A stretch of DNA of 64,000 nucleotides, from the NCBI GenBank assembly GCA_021779535.1, contig JAJYAM010000004.1, positions 21,763 to 85,762 on the forward strand, written 5' to 3'. Origin of the DNA: Pseudomonadota bacterium (GTDB lineage Bacteria > Pseudomonadota > Gammaproteobacteria > Steroidobacterales > Steroidobacteraceae). This document shows, one piece after another, positions 22,279 to 29,916 of the stretch. The notes under the pieces are model-generated. The model had not been told where the DNA came from, searched no databases, and saw only the letters and a program-made list of their open reading frames with translations. The position numbers were made by a program, and so were the translations under genes. How positions within the stretch are numbered: the first letter of the stretch is position 1; every line of letters starts with the position of its first letter.

Positions 22279-24261
22279 ATGCGCGCGGACCCACTGCTGC
22301 AGATCCTGATCCTCCTGACGGCCTCGGTGGGAGTGGTCGCGCTCGTTCGTCGCATGGCCCTGCCCGCGATCCTCGGCTATCTGCTGGTCGGCGCGGCGCT
22401 CGGACCGCACGCCCTCGCACTGGTCGACGACACCGCGACGACGCGGCTGCTCGCCGAGTTCGGCATCACGTTCCTGTTGTTCACGCTCGGCCTGGAGTTC
22501 TCGAGGCCCCGGCTGGTCGCGATGCGCGCCGAGGTCTTCGGCGTCGGCGGGCTGCAGGTGTTGCTCACCGCGGGCATCGTCGCCGGAATCGGCATCGCCG
22601 GATTCGGGATCGCGCCCGCGACCGCGATCGTCATGGGCGGCGCGATCGCGATGTCCTCGACGGCGATCATCGTCGCGCAACTCACCGAGCAGTCCGAAAA
22701 CAACCGGTCGCACGGCCGGCTCGCGGTCGCGATCTGCCTGTTCCAGGATCTCGCGTTCACCCTGCTGCTCGCACTCGAATCGTCGTTGCGCGACGGCGGC
22801 CACCCGGGCGGTGCGCGCCGGGTCGCCGAATCGATCGCGTTCGCGGCGCTCGCGCTCGCGCTCGTGCTCGCGGCGGGACGCTGGCTGCTGCGTCCGCTGT
22901 TCCATGCGATCGCGTCGGTGCGCTCGACGGAACTGTTCGCATTGACCGCCCTGTTGGTGGTGCTCGCGGCCGCGTGGGCGACCCGCGCCGCGGGCCTGTC
23001 GCTCGCGCTCGGCGGTTTCCTGGCCGGGATGATGCTCGCCGAAACCGAGTTCCGTCACCAGGTCGAGGCATCGATCCGATCGTATCGCGACGCGCTGGTC
23101 GGATTGTTCTTCATCGGCGTCGGCATGCTGCTCGACGGTCGGCTGCTGATGCGCGACTGGACGCTCGTCGCCGGCTTGCTGGCCGGCGTGCTGGTGCTGA
23201 AAACCGGCGTGATCGCGCTGGTCGCGCGGCGCGCCGCCCGGAGCTGGTCGAAGGCGTTGCGCACCGGCATCGTCGCCGCCCAGGGCGGGGAATTCGGGTT
23301 CGCGCTGCTGACGCTCCTGCTGCAACACCGGCTGCTCTCGCCCGCGGTCGCGCAGCCGCTGCTCGCCGCGACGGTATCGAGCATGCTGCTCGCGCCGTTG
23401 TTGATCCGCCACAATCGCCGGATCGCCGGCGCGCTGCTCGGTCGGTTCGATTCGGCGGGACCCGAGATCGCGATGGAGACGCGTGCGACCTTCGCGGTCG
23501 CCGAGCGCGAGCACGTGCTGATCTGCGGATTCGGGCGGGTAGGCCAGAACGTTTCGCGGGTGCTCGAGCGGCGCGGTTTCGAGTACCTCGCGCTCGAGGT
23601 CGATCCGCGGCGGATCCGATCGGCCCGGCAAGCCGGCGATCCCGTCGTCTTCGGAGATGCCGCGCAGGTCGAGGTCCTGCGCAGCGTCGGCGCGATGCGC
23701 GCGAGCTGCGTCGTCGTGACGTTCGCGAATCCGCCGGTCGCGTTGCGGGTGGTGCGCGCGATGCGCTCGCTGCGCACCGACGTGCCGGTCCTGGTACGCA
23801 CGCCCGACGATTCGCATCTCGAGGAACTGCAGGCCGCGGGCGCGACCGAAGTCGTCCCGGAGACCTTCGAGGCGAGTTTGATGCTCGCGTCGCACTTGTT
23901 GTTGTTGCTGAAGGAACCGGTCTCGCGAGTGGTCCGGACGATCGACGAGATCCGCAAGCACCGCTACGCGCTGCTGCGCGAAGTCCTGCCCGACGAGGCC
24001 CCGCCGGTCGGCCGCCACGGCGAACGGCCCGGCAAGCGCCTGCACAGCGTCGTGCTGCCGCCGCACGCCTGGGCCGTCGGCAGGACCGTGGAGGCGCTCG
24101 CCGCGCGCGGCTCGACGGCGCGCGTACGGGCGATCCGCCGCGACCGCATCGTCGGACGCGACCCCGAAGCCGGGACGGTCTTCAAGTCGGGCGACGTCGT
24201 GATGCTCCATGGGACGCCCGAGGCGATCGAACGCTCCGAGCGCCTGCTGCTCGCCGGCTGA
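22279..24261 (+). CDS. Monovalent cation:proton antiporter, KefB/KefC family (CPA2) with TrkA domains
   Basis: A 660-residue inner-membrane antiporter. About 12 TM helices cover residues 5-390 (GYLLVGAALGPHAL, AIAMSSTAIIVAQL, FLAGMMLAETEFR). A TrkA-N Rossmann domain begins at ICGFGRVGQNVSRVL (about 416), and a TrkA-C domain ends the protein (KSGDVVMLHGTPEAIER). Such proteins exchange K+ for H+ and, in E. coli KefC, are gated by glutathione. I start it at ATG 22279, since earlier in-frame codons overlap the divergent CDGSH gene. Ligand specificity cannot be read from sequence. Confidence 0.9.
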   Translation: MRADPLLQILILLTASVGVVALVRRMALPAILGYLLVGAALGPHALALVDDTATTRLLAEFGITFLLFTLGLEFSRPRLVAMRAEVFGVGGLQVLLTAGIVAGIGIAGFGIAPATAIVMGGAIAMSSTAIIVAQLTEQSENNRSHGRLAVAICLFQDLAFTLLLALESSLRDGGHPGGARRVAESIAFAALALALVLAAGRWLLRPLFHAIASVRSTELFALTALLVVLAAAWATRAAGLSLALGGFLAGMMLAETEFRHQVEASIRSYRDALVGLFFIGVGMLLDGRLLMRDWTLVAGLLAGVLVLKTGVIALVARRAARSWSKALRTGIVAAQGGEFGFALLTLLLQHRLLSPAVAQPLLAATVSSMLLAPLLIRHNRRIAGALLGRFDSAGPEIAMETRATFAVAEREHVLICGFGRVGQNVSRVLERRGFEYLALEVDPRRIRSARQAGDPVVFGDAAQVEVLRSVGAMRASCVVVTFANPPVALRVVRAMRSLRTDVPVLVRTPDDSHLEELQAAGATEVVPETFEASLMLASHLLLLLKEPVSRVVRTIDEIRKHRYALLREVLPDEAPPVGRHGERPGKRLHSVVLPPHAWAVGRTVEALAARGSTARVRAIRRDRIVGRDPEAGTVFKSGDVVMLHGTPEAIERSERLLLAG

Positions 24262-24327
24262 GATTCGAAATTCGAGACGGAGTCGATGGTATTCGCATGA
24301 GCCCGGCCGGGACCCCCGGCATGGCCC

Positions 24328-24356
24328 TTTACAGGCGCTCCGCGCCATCGCATAGT
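24328..24356 (+). promoter_or_regulatory. Sigma-70-like promoter of the riboswitch-controlled FAD oxidase gene
   Basis: A -35 hexamer TTTACA (24328-24333), a 17-base spacer and a -10 hexamer CATAGT (24351-24356). The predicted transcript would begin near 24362-24364, right at the 5' strand of the riboswitch P1 helix. This fit between promoter and aptamer supports both. Confidence 0.6.
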
Positions 24357-24361
24357 GAAAC

Positions 24362-24458
24362 CACTGTTCAAGGGCAAACCCGCTGAAAGGCGGGGACGCA
24401 AAGCCACCGGTCTACCGGACGCCCCACGGGGCGCCCCACGACAGCGGAGCCGCCAGTG
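24362..24458 (+). ncRNA. Cyclic di-GMP-I (GEMM-I) riboswitch aptamer
   Basis: The GEMM-I core is present: AGGGCAAACC (24370-24379), a P2 hairpin CCGCT/GGCGG (24379-24392) capped by a GAAA tetraloop, then GGGACGCAAAGCC (24392-24404). A P3 arm ends in a CGCCC-CACG-GGGCG hairpin, followed by GACAGCGGAGCCGCC. P1 closes perfectly: CACTG (24362-24366) pairs with CAGTG (24454-24458). The middle G of AGGGCAAACC (equivalent to Vc2 G20) is retained, which favours c-di-GMP over the 3',3'-cGAMP variants. It lies about 100 bases before the FAD oxidase start and in the same direction. Confidence 0.92.
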
Positions 24459-24519
24459 CCTTCGATCGTCGCGCCCACGCGCTCCGGCGTCGGGACTCGC
24501 GCGCCCGGAACAGCCGGAA

Positions 24520-24536
24520 GCCGCTCCGAGAGCGGC
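24520..24536 (+). promoter_or_regulatory. Hairpin between riboswitch and FAD oxidase start (candidate expression platform)
   Basis: A perfect 7-bp stem GCCGCTC/GAGCGGC with a CGA loop, ending 9 bases before the GAGGG ribosome-binding site (24546-24550). No T-run follows, so it is not a standard intrinsic terminator. It could form, or alternate with other pairings, to control access to the ribosome site. Confidence 0.45.
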
Positions 24537-24559
24537 CCGACTGCCGAGGGATGATCGAA

Positions 24560-25918
24560 ATGGCATTGAATGGCACGCGCTTCCCGGGCGCGAGTCGGCC
24601 GGGCCTGCAGCGCCGACCGCGCATCACCGTTCGACCCCGGACCGTCGAGGATGTCGCCGCGATCCTCGTGAATCCAAAAGCGCATCCTTCGCCGGTGCGC
24701 CCGATCGGGGCCGATTACTCGATCACGCGCTGTGCGAACACCGACGGCGGCACCGCACTGCACCTGGATGCGTTCGACAAGATCCTGGGATACGACGAAG
24801 GTTGCGTCCGGGTACAAGCCGGGGTGCGCGTCGCGGCCCTGGTACGGGCGCTCGCCGAGCGCGGGCTCGAGTTGCCGCTGACCCCGGAGATCGGCAACAT
24901 GTCGGTCGGCGCGCTCGCCGTGTCGACGCTGCCGCAGCCGTCCTATCGCGAGGACTGCGCGCAGATGGCTGCCTGCGTGACCGAGATCAAGCTGGTCACG
25001 CCCCAAGGCCGGCAAATCACGGTGACCGAGCGCGACCGCGATCTCATGCGCGTGTTGCGATCGAGTCACGGTCTGCTCGGCGTCGTGCACGAGGTGTCGC
25101 TGCGCGTCGAACCAGCGACGCCGGTCAAGATCGAGTATCGCAACCATACCTTCGCGGAGTTCGCCGGGCGTTACGCGCGCATCGTCGAATCGCCCGGCGC
25201 ACTGCGCTTTCACGTCGCGCCATTTTCCGACCGGGTCACCGTCGAGCGACGCCTGCGCGACCCGGACGAGAGCGTCACGCGATCGGGGATCTGGCAGATC
25301 CGTCAGTCCGTGATGCGCAACGTGCTGCCGGCGTTCGGCTCTTCGATCGGCAGCGTGCTCGCGACACCGGGCCTGCGCAGCGCGGTGCTCACGGGCGTGC
25401 ACCGCGCGCTGCACGCGGCGCAGCCCCGCGCCGCGCGCGGCGTCGTGATGTACGCGCACGAATGGATGCGCGAGCTGCCCGCGGATCCGGCGAAGGCCCG
25501 CCATGCGTACAGTCTCTGGGCGTTTCCGCAGGCGGATTTCCCGAAGCTCCTCGAGGACTACGCCGCGTTCTGCAACGCCCACCAGAAGCGTTACCGGTAC
25601 CGCTGCAACCTCGTCACCGTCGCGAGCCGCCTGCACCGCGACCGCAGCGCCTTGTTCAGTCCGAGCCACGCGGGCGACCGGGTCACGCTGGAGCCGTCGT
25701 CGCCGGGCGATCCGGGGTTCGAGGATTTCCTGATCGACTTCAACGAGTTCGCGTCGAACGCCGGGGGCACGCCGACCCTCAACCAGACGCGCGCGCTCAC
25801 GGTCGAGCAACTCACGAGGGCGCTCGGCGAGCGCGCCCGGCTGTTCGCCGCGCTGCGCCGCCGGACGGACCCGGCGAACCGGATGCGAAACAGCTACTTC
25901 GCGCAGCTGCTCGGCTGA
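24560..25918 (+). CDS. FAD-linked oxidase, D-arabinono-1,4-lactone oxidase-like
   Basis: A 452-residue protein with an FAD-binding type-4 (vanillyl-alcohol-oxidase-like) domain. VRPIGADYSITRCANTDGG and the following VQAGVRVAALVRALAERGLELP fit the dinucleotide-binding lobe, and PEIGNMSVGALAVSTLP the FAD loop. The C-terminal half resembles the lactone-oxidase substrate domain and ends NRMRNSYFAQLLG. The canonical GSGHS loop is replaced by GADYS, so covalent FAD attachment and substrate are uncertain. ATG 24560 is chosen, because GAGGG ends 9 bases before it while ATG 24551 would have no spacing. Regulated by the c-di-GMP riboswitch upstream. Confidence 0.75.
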   Translation: MALNGTRFPGASRPGLQRRPRITVRPRTVEDVAAILVNPKAHPSPVRPIGADYSITRCANTDGGTALHLDAFDKILGYDEGCVRVQAGVRVAALVRALAERGLELPLTPEIGNMSVGALAVSTLPQPSYREDCAQMAACVTEIKLVTPQGRQITVTERDRDLMRVLRSSHGLLGVVHEVSLRVEPATPVKIEYRNHTFAEFAGRYARIVESPGALRFHVAPFSDRVTVERRLRDPDESVTRSGIWQIRQSVMRNVLPAFGSSIGSVLATPGLRSAVLTGVHRALHAAQPRAARGVVMYAHEWMRELPADPAKARHAYSLWAFPQADFPKLLEDYAAFCNAHQKRYRYRCNLVTVASRLHRDRSALFSPSHAGDRVTLEPSSPGDPGFEDFLIDFNEFASNAGGTPTLNQTRALTVEQLTRALGERARLFAALRRRTDPANRMRNSYFAQLLG

Positions 25919-25934
25919 GGGCCCGCCACCGCCC

Positions 25935-26417
25935 TCACGCCTTGTCCTGCAGGTGCGCCTCGAGGAACCAGAGGTGCTTGTCCAGGCCTCGGGAGATGCC
26001 GGTGAACAGATCCGCGGTGTCCGCGTCGCCGAGTTCGGCGGTGGCTTCGATCGCGGCGCGCACCGACTTCCCGAACGCGGCCAGCTGGGTCGACAAGTAG
26101 TAGAGATGGTCCTTGCCGGAGGTGATGCTGAGCGGGTAGTTCTTGAGCCGGCTGCGCTTCGCGGCGACCGCGACGGTGCCCTCGGCGGTGCCGCCGAGCG
26201 CGGTGATCCGCTCGGCGATATCGTCGATTTGATCGAGCGCCGCATCCGAAATCTTGTCGAACAGCTCGTGCAGCGCGATGAAGCTCGGGCCCTTCACGTT
26301 CCAATGCGCCTGCTTGATCTGGCTCTGCAAGTCGATCGCATCGGCCAGCCGGTCGTTCAGGATCGCGATCACGTTGCGACGGGTCTTTTCGGGTAAGTCG
26401 ATCTTCGTCTTGTACAT
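25935..26417 (-). CDS. dps: Dps family DNA-binding ferritin-like protein
   Basis: A 160-residue ferritin-like protein that oxidises and stores iron and protects DNA during stress or starvation. The inter-subunit ferroxidase site is visible: QIKQAHWNVKGPSF supplies the His, and LHELFDKISDAALDQIDDIAERI supplies the Asp/Glu ligands. ATG 26417 has AGAGGA 8 bases upstream. It is convergent with the FAD oxidase gene and lies 89 bases downstream of the ABC operon on the same strand. A weak promoter-like pair (TTGGTG, 18 bases, CACAAT at 26486-26457 on the minus strand) precedes it. Confidence 0.93.
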   Translation of the reverse strand: MYKTKIDLPEKTRRNVIAILNDRLADAIDLQSQIKQAHWNVKGPSFIALHELFDKISDAALDQIDDIAERITALGGTAEGTVAVAAKRSRLKNYPLSITSGKDHLYYLSTQLAAFGKSVRAAIEATAELGDADTADLFTGISRGLDKHLWFLEAHLQDKA

Positions 26418-26506
26418 GCCGATATCCTCTGAACGTGGAAGAGAGCGTCAGGTTTCATTGTGCACGATCGAGCCCGCACGCACCAACGGCGCGGGTCGCC
26501 GGCCGC

Positions 26507-27385
26507 TCACGGGTCGACGTTGCGCACCCGCACGCGGATCGCGACGCCGATCAGCACCGCGCCGACGGCGGCTCCGGCCCACGTCGCGGGCGCCGCGACG
26601 AACCGAAGCGGCGCGAGCAGTGCCCACACGCTCGCGGGCGCGGCCGCCCGCGATGCGCCGGGGAAGCCGAACGCGCCGAGGAGCGATCCCGAGAGATCGT
26701 GAAACGCGGTGGCCGGATAGCCGTCCACCAAGCGAATCGCGAGGATCCTCCCGACCCAGTTCGTTCCGAGCAGCACGCGTTCGACCCAGACCGCGGCCAG
26801 CGGAGGCAGGAGCGACCAGAGCACCGTCGCGCGGCGCACCGACGCGGACACCAGCAGCAGCCAGCCGGCAACCGGCAAGAGCCAGATCGCGAGGGTCGCG
26901 ATCAGGTAGAGCCACAAGGCTTGCAGCTGAAGCCACTGCCCCGGATGCCACATCGCGTTCCCGATCCACGCCCGCGCGCGCAGGGACACGATGAACGCGA
27001 TCGCGAGCGTCGTCACGTCCGCAGCCGCGAAATAGATCAGCGGGATCGCGATCAGGCCGGTCGCGAGCTTCGCGATCACGGTCTGCGCATCGCCGATCGG
27101 AAGGGATTTCCAGAACAGGATGCTTCGATCGCGCCGGTCGGCGTTCAGGCAATCGAGCAGGTACCAGGACGAGTACGCCAGCATCACGAACAGGAACACG
27201 ATCCCGAACCCGAACAGCAGCGCGCCGCCGAGCGCATCGGGGCCGGGCCGGGCGCCCGCGATGTCCACATCGACGTGACCGAAGGAGGCCGCGAGCACGA
27301 GCAGCCCTCCGATCACCGCCGGCAGGATCCATGCCGCGCGGTATTCCCAGAGTTCGCGGCGGATCAGCCACAGGAAGCGGATCAT
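26507..27385 (-). CDS. ABC-2 type transporter permease (YtrC-like)
   Basis: A 292-residue integral membrane protein with about six hydrophobic helices (AWILPAVIGGLLVLAASF, LLFGFGIVFLFVMLAYS, IAIPLIYFAAADVTTLAIAF and others). It contains DRRDRSILFWKSLPI after the second helix, the cytoplasmic loop seen in ABC-2 permeases paired with GntR regulators. It overlaps the ATPase gene by 4 bases (ATGA), so they are translated together. The exported substrate is unknown; related YtrBC-type systems respond to cell-wall or antibiotic stress. Confidence 0.85.
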   Translation of the reverse strand: MIRFLWLIRRELWEYRAAWILPAVIGGLLVLAASFGHVDVDIAGARPGPDALGGALLFGFGIVFLFVMLAYSSWYLLDCLNADRRDRSILFWKSLPIGDAQTVIAKLATGLIAIPLIYFAAADVTTLAIAFIVSLRARAWIGNAMWHPGQWLQLQALWLYLIATLAIWLLPVAGWLLLVSASVRRATVLWSLLPPLAAVWVERVLLGTNWVGRILAIRLVDGYPATAFHDLSGSLLGAFGFPGASRAAAPASVWALLAPLRFVAAPATWAGAAVGAVLIGVAIRVRVRNVDP

Positions 27386-28239
27386 GGTGCGCCACCGGAC
27401 AATTTCGCGACGAACAGGTCGGCGACGTCCGGCGCGTGCAGCTCGCCCAACGCGGCCAGCGCGGCACGGTCCGCGCCCTCGTAGTACAGCAAGATTTTAC
27501 CGAGGGAGCGCCGCTCGTAGAACGGGCCGAGCGCGCGCGCCTCGGCCAGCCGCGCCGGGTCGACGCTGAGCGCCGCGTAACGCGTGGCCAACGACTCGAC
27601 CGACCCGTCGAGAACGATCCGGCCACGATCGACGAACAGCACGTCGGTCAGCAGGTTCTCGACTTCCTCGACCTGGTGGGTCGTCAACACGATCGTTCGG
27701 GATTCGTCCATGAAGTCCTCGACGAGCGCGTCGTAGAACGCGCGCCGCGCGAGCAGATCGAGACCGAGCGTCGGTTCGTCGAGCACCAGGAGCTTCGCGT
27801 CGATGCCCATCGCGAGCGCCAGGTGAACCTGGGTCCGCATGCCCTTCGACAATTCACGCACCCGGCGGTGAAGCGGGATCTGCGTCTTCGCGAGCATCGC
27901 GCGCGTGCGGTCGCGGCGGAAGCGCGGGTGGACCGCGGCAACGAAGTCCACCGCGCGATCGATCCGCAACCAACCCGGCAGCACCGCCGCGTCGGGGATG
28001 AACGACGCCTCGCGCATCAACCCGGCCCGCTCCCGCCACGGATCGCGCCCGAGCACCCGCACGGTGCCTTCGTAACGGGTGAGTCCGAGCAGTGCGCGCA
28101 GGATCGAGGTCTTGCCGGCCCCGTTCGGACCGATCAGACCGACGATGCGGCCGGGCTCGACCGAGAAGCAGACGCGATCGACCGCGAGGACGGCGCCGTA
28201 TCGCTTGGTGAGGTCGCGCGCTTCGATGACCGGCGGCAT
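27382..28239 (-). CDS. ABC transporter ATP-binding protein (YtrB-like)
   Basis: A 285-residue ATPase with Walker A GPNGAGKTS, signature ELSKGMRTQVHL (LSKG instead of LSGG), Walker B LLVLDEPTLGLD and the switch TTHQVEEVEN. The C-terminal 70 residues form a regulatory extension. I start it at ATG 28239 with GGAG 8 bases upstream; longer in-frame starts run into the GntR gene. It lies between the GntR regulator (16-base gap) and the permease, forming a three-gene operon. Confidence 0.9.
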   Translation of the reverse strand: MPPVIEARDLTKRYGAVLAVDRVCFSVEPGRIVGLIGPNGAGKTSILRALLGLTRYEGTVRVLGRDPWRERAGLMREASFIPDAAVLPGWLRIDRAVDFVAAVHPRFRRDRTRAMLAKTQIPLHRRVRELSKGMRTQVHLALAMGIDAKLLVLDEPTLGLDLLARRAFYDALVEDFMDESRTIVLTTHQVEEVENLLTDVLFVDRGRIVLDGSVESLATRYAALSVDPARLAEARALGPFYERRSLGKILLYYEGADRAALAALGELHAPDVADLFVAKLSGGAP

Positions 28240-28255
28240 CTCGAGTCTCCGCGCC

Positions 28256-28618
28256 TCAGGCGCGATCGGCGTCGCGAGCGAGGAGATCCTCGATCGACAG
28301 GCCGAGACGGCGGATGGACGCCGCAATCCGCGGCCAATCTTCGTTGAGAAAGCGTTCGCGTTCGCCGGCGAACAGCGCCGCGCGCGCGCCGGCACCAACG
28401 TAGAAGCCGAGGCCGCGCCGCTTTTCGACGAGTCCATCGTCCACCAGCCGCTGATAGGCCTTCATCACGGTCAACGGGTTCAGCCGACAGTCGGCTGCGA
28501 CGCTGCGGACCGACGGCAGGGGGTCGCCGTCGCGCAAGGATTGGTCGAGGATCCGCGCGATCAGCCGATCCTGCAATTGCCGGTAAATCGGCTGGCGGTC
28601 ATTCCATTCGTCGCGCAT
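28256..28618 (-). CDS. GntR family transcriptional regulator, YtrA subfamily
   Basis: A 120-residue regulator with an N-terminal winged helix (PIYRQLQDRLIARI, PSVRSVAADCRLNPLTVMKAYQRLVDDGLVEKRRG) and a short C-terminal dimerisation tail rather than a large effector domain, which marks the YtrA type. Such proteins repress their own ABC transporter operon. ATG 28618 is preferred over GTG 28633, because an inverted repeat (likely operator) occupies 28621-28646. It is first in the operon with the ATPase and permease. Confidence 0.9.
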   Translation of the reverse strand: MRDEWNDRQPIYRQLQDRLIARILDQSLRDGDPLPSVRSVAADCRLNPLTVMKAYQRLVDDGLVEKRRGLGFYVGAGARAALFAGERERFLNEDWPRIAASIRRLGLSIEDLLARDADRA

Positions 28619-28620
28619 TT

Positions 28621-28646
28621 TACATACATACACTGGTATCTATGTA
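28621..28646. promoter_or_regulatory. Inverted repeat, likely operator of the GntR (YtrA-type) regulator
   Basis: TACATACATA (28621-28630) and TATCTATGTA (28637-28646) form a dyad with a 6-base spacer and 8 of 10 matching positions per arm. It starts 3 bases upstream of the GntR ATG. An AT-rich dyad stands out in this GC-rich region, and YtrA-type regulators bind such sites to repress themselves. A -35-like TTGTAC overlaps one arm on the minus strand. Confidence 0.6.
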
Positions 28647-28762
28647 CAACACTAAACCGAAAACCGGCGCCGATCAAGCCCGGCCGGTGTCGCGATAACC
28701 CGCCGAGCGCGGTCGGCACGTTAATGGCAACGGCGAAACCCGCACACGTATGCTTACGCCCC

Positions 28763-29395
28763 ATGGAGCGGGTCGACCACGATGCGGAACTGATGCTTCG
28801 CTATGCGAGCGGCGACGTCGGTGCGTTCGAGAGGCTCTATGCACGGCACAAGGGTCCGTTGTATCGCTACCTGCTGCGGCAGGTCCATGATCCGGCGATC
28901 GCGAGCGATCTGTTCCAGGAGGTTTGGTCGCGGATCATCGCGGCGCGCAACCGCTACGAGATCCGGGCGAAGTTTGCGACGTTCCTGTTCCAGGTTGCGC
29001 ATCATTGCACGATCGATCACTACCGGCGACGGCGCACCCTGCCCGGCGAGGAATCCTTCGACGAGAAATCGTCGATCGAGATCGAACCGGCGTCGCCCGA
29101 GCACGAGCAACCCGACCGGATCGCGGAGCGCGGCGAGCAGCAGTCGGCGCTGCTCGCCGCGATCGCCGCGTTACCGGCGGAACAACGCGAAGCGTTCCTG
29201 CTGCGCGAGGAGGCGGGACTCGACGTCGAGGAGATCGCGCGCGTGACCGGCGTCGGCATCGAAACCGCGAAGAGCCGGGTGCGCTACGCGATCCGCAAAC
29301 TCCGGCACGCGCTCGCCGAGCGCGCGACCGCACCAGCCGTCACGATCGAAGAAGCCGTCGCGGAGAGCCCCTGCGCGCGCGACATGAGCGGATGA
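28763..29395 (+). CDS. RNA polymerase sigma factor, sigma-70/ECF family
   Basis: A 210-residue sigma factor with region 2 (LYRYLLRQVHDPAIASDLFQ, FLFQVAHHCTIDHYRRRR) and region 4 (LPAEQREAFLLREEAG, VTGVGIETAKSRVRYAIRKL). Regions 1 and 3 are absent, as in ECF factors. ATG 28763 is chosen; ATG 28724 is in frame and would add 13 residues. Neither has a clear ribosome site. The next gene, 10 bases downstream, has a single TM helix and looks like its partner. The target regulon cannot be read from here. Confidence 0.88.
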   Translation: MERVDHDAELMLRYASGDVGAFERLYARHKGPLYRYLLRQVHDPAIASDLFQEVWSRIIAARNRYEIRAKFATFLFQVAHHCTIDHYRRRRTLPGEESFDEKSSIEIEPASPEHEQPDRIAERGEQQSALLAAIAALPAEQREAFLLREEAGLDVEEIARVTGVGIETAKSRVRYAIRKLRHALAERATAPAVTIEEAVAESPCARDMSG

Positions 29396-29405
29396 GGACC
29401 CGAAG

Positions 29406-29888
29406 ATGATCGACCTGGAGCCTGGAGAACTGGAGCGTTATCTGCGCGGCGACGACGAATTGAGCGCCGCGTACCGGCGCCTCCCGCAAGCCGCGCCGCC
29501 GCGCATCGCGGACCGGCGCGTGCTCGAACGCGCGCGCGTCGCGGCCCGGCACCGCCCCCGACGCGAAGCGCTTGCCTACGCCGCGAGTGCGCTGCTCGCG
29601 CTCGCGGTGTTGTTCGCGTTCGAGATCCATCCGGGCGACCGGCGCTCCGCGGACGACGCTCCGCACTTCGTTCGAACCGCGATGCGCAGCAACCGCGCCG
29701 CCGCGTGGCGGGTGACCGATCCGGCGACGAACCGCGCGATCGGCTCGACGCGTTGCGCGACCCGACCCGTGCGACCCGCACCGGATGCCGGCGATTCCGC
29801 GAGAGCGGCCCGGGGTTTCCCATCACGCACCGCCGGGGCACGCCCAAAACTGCGCGAACCGTGCTCGCCGCGCGGGCGTTTACGCTAA
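29406..29888 (+). CDS. Predicted single-TM protein partnered with the sigma factor, possibly frameshifted
   Basis: A 160-residue frame with an acidic N-terminus ([24 protein letters not shown]) and one TM helix (about 55-72, [19 protein letters not shown]). Position directly behind an ECF sigma gene suggests a membrane anti-sigma or accessory role, but no zinc-anti-sigma motif is present. After about residue 95 the sequence turns low-complexity. Another frame then carries a more protein-like helix ([15 protein letters not shown] followed by [12 protein letters not shown]) like the end of related small membrane proteins. The real C-terminus may therefore lie in that frame. Confidence 0.5.
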   Translation: MIDLEPGELERYLRGDDELSAAYRRLPQAAPPRIADRRVLERARVAARHRPRREALAYAASALLALAVLFAFEIHPGDRRSADDAPHFVRTAMRSNRAAAWRVTDPATNRAIGSTRCATRPVRPAPDAGDSARAARGFPSRTAGARPKLREPCSPRGRLR

Positions 29889-29916
29889 CATCGGCCTTTT
29901 CGACCGGAGCCTTCGG

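Noticed and set aside
24520-24536. Intrinsic terminator after the riboswitch
   Set aside because: A stem is present but there is no U-tract, so I list it as a candidate expression platform, not a terminator.
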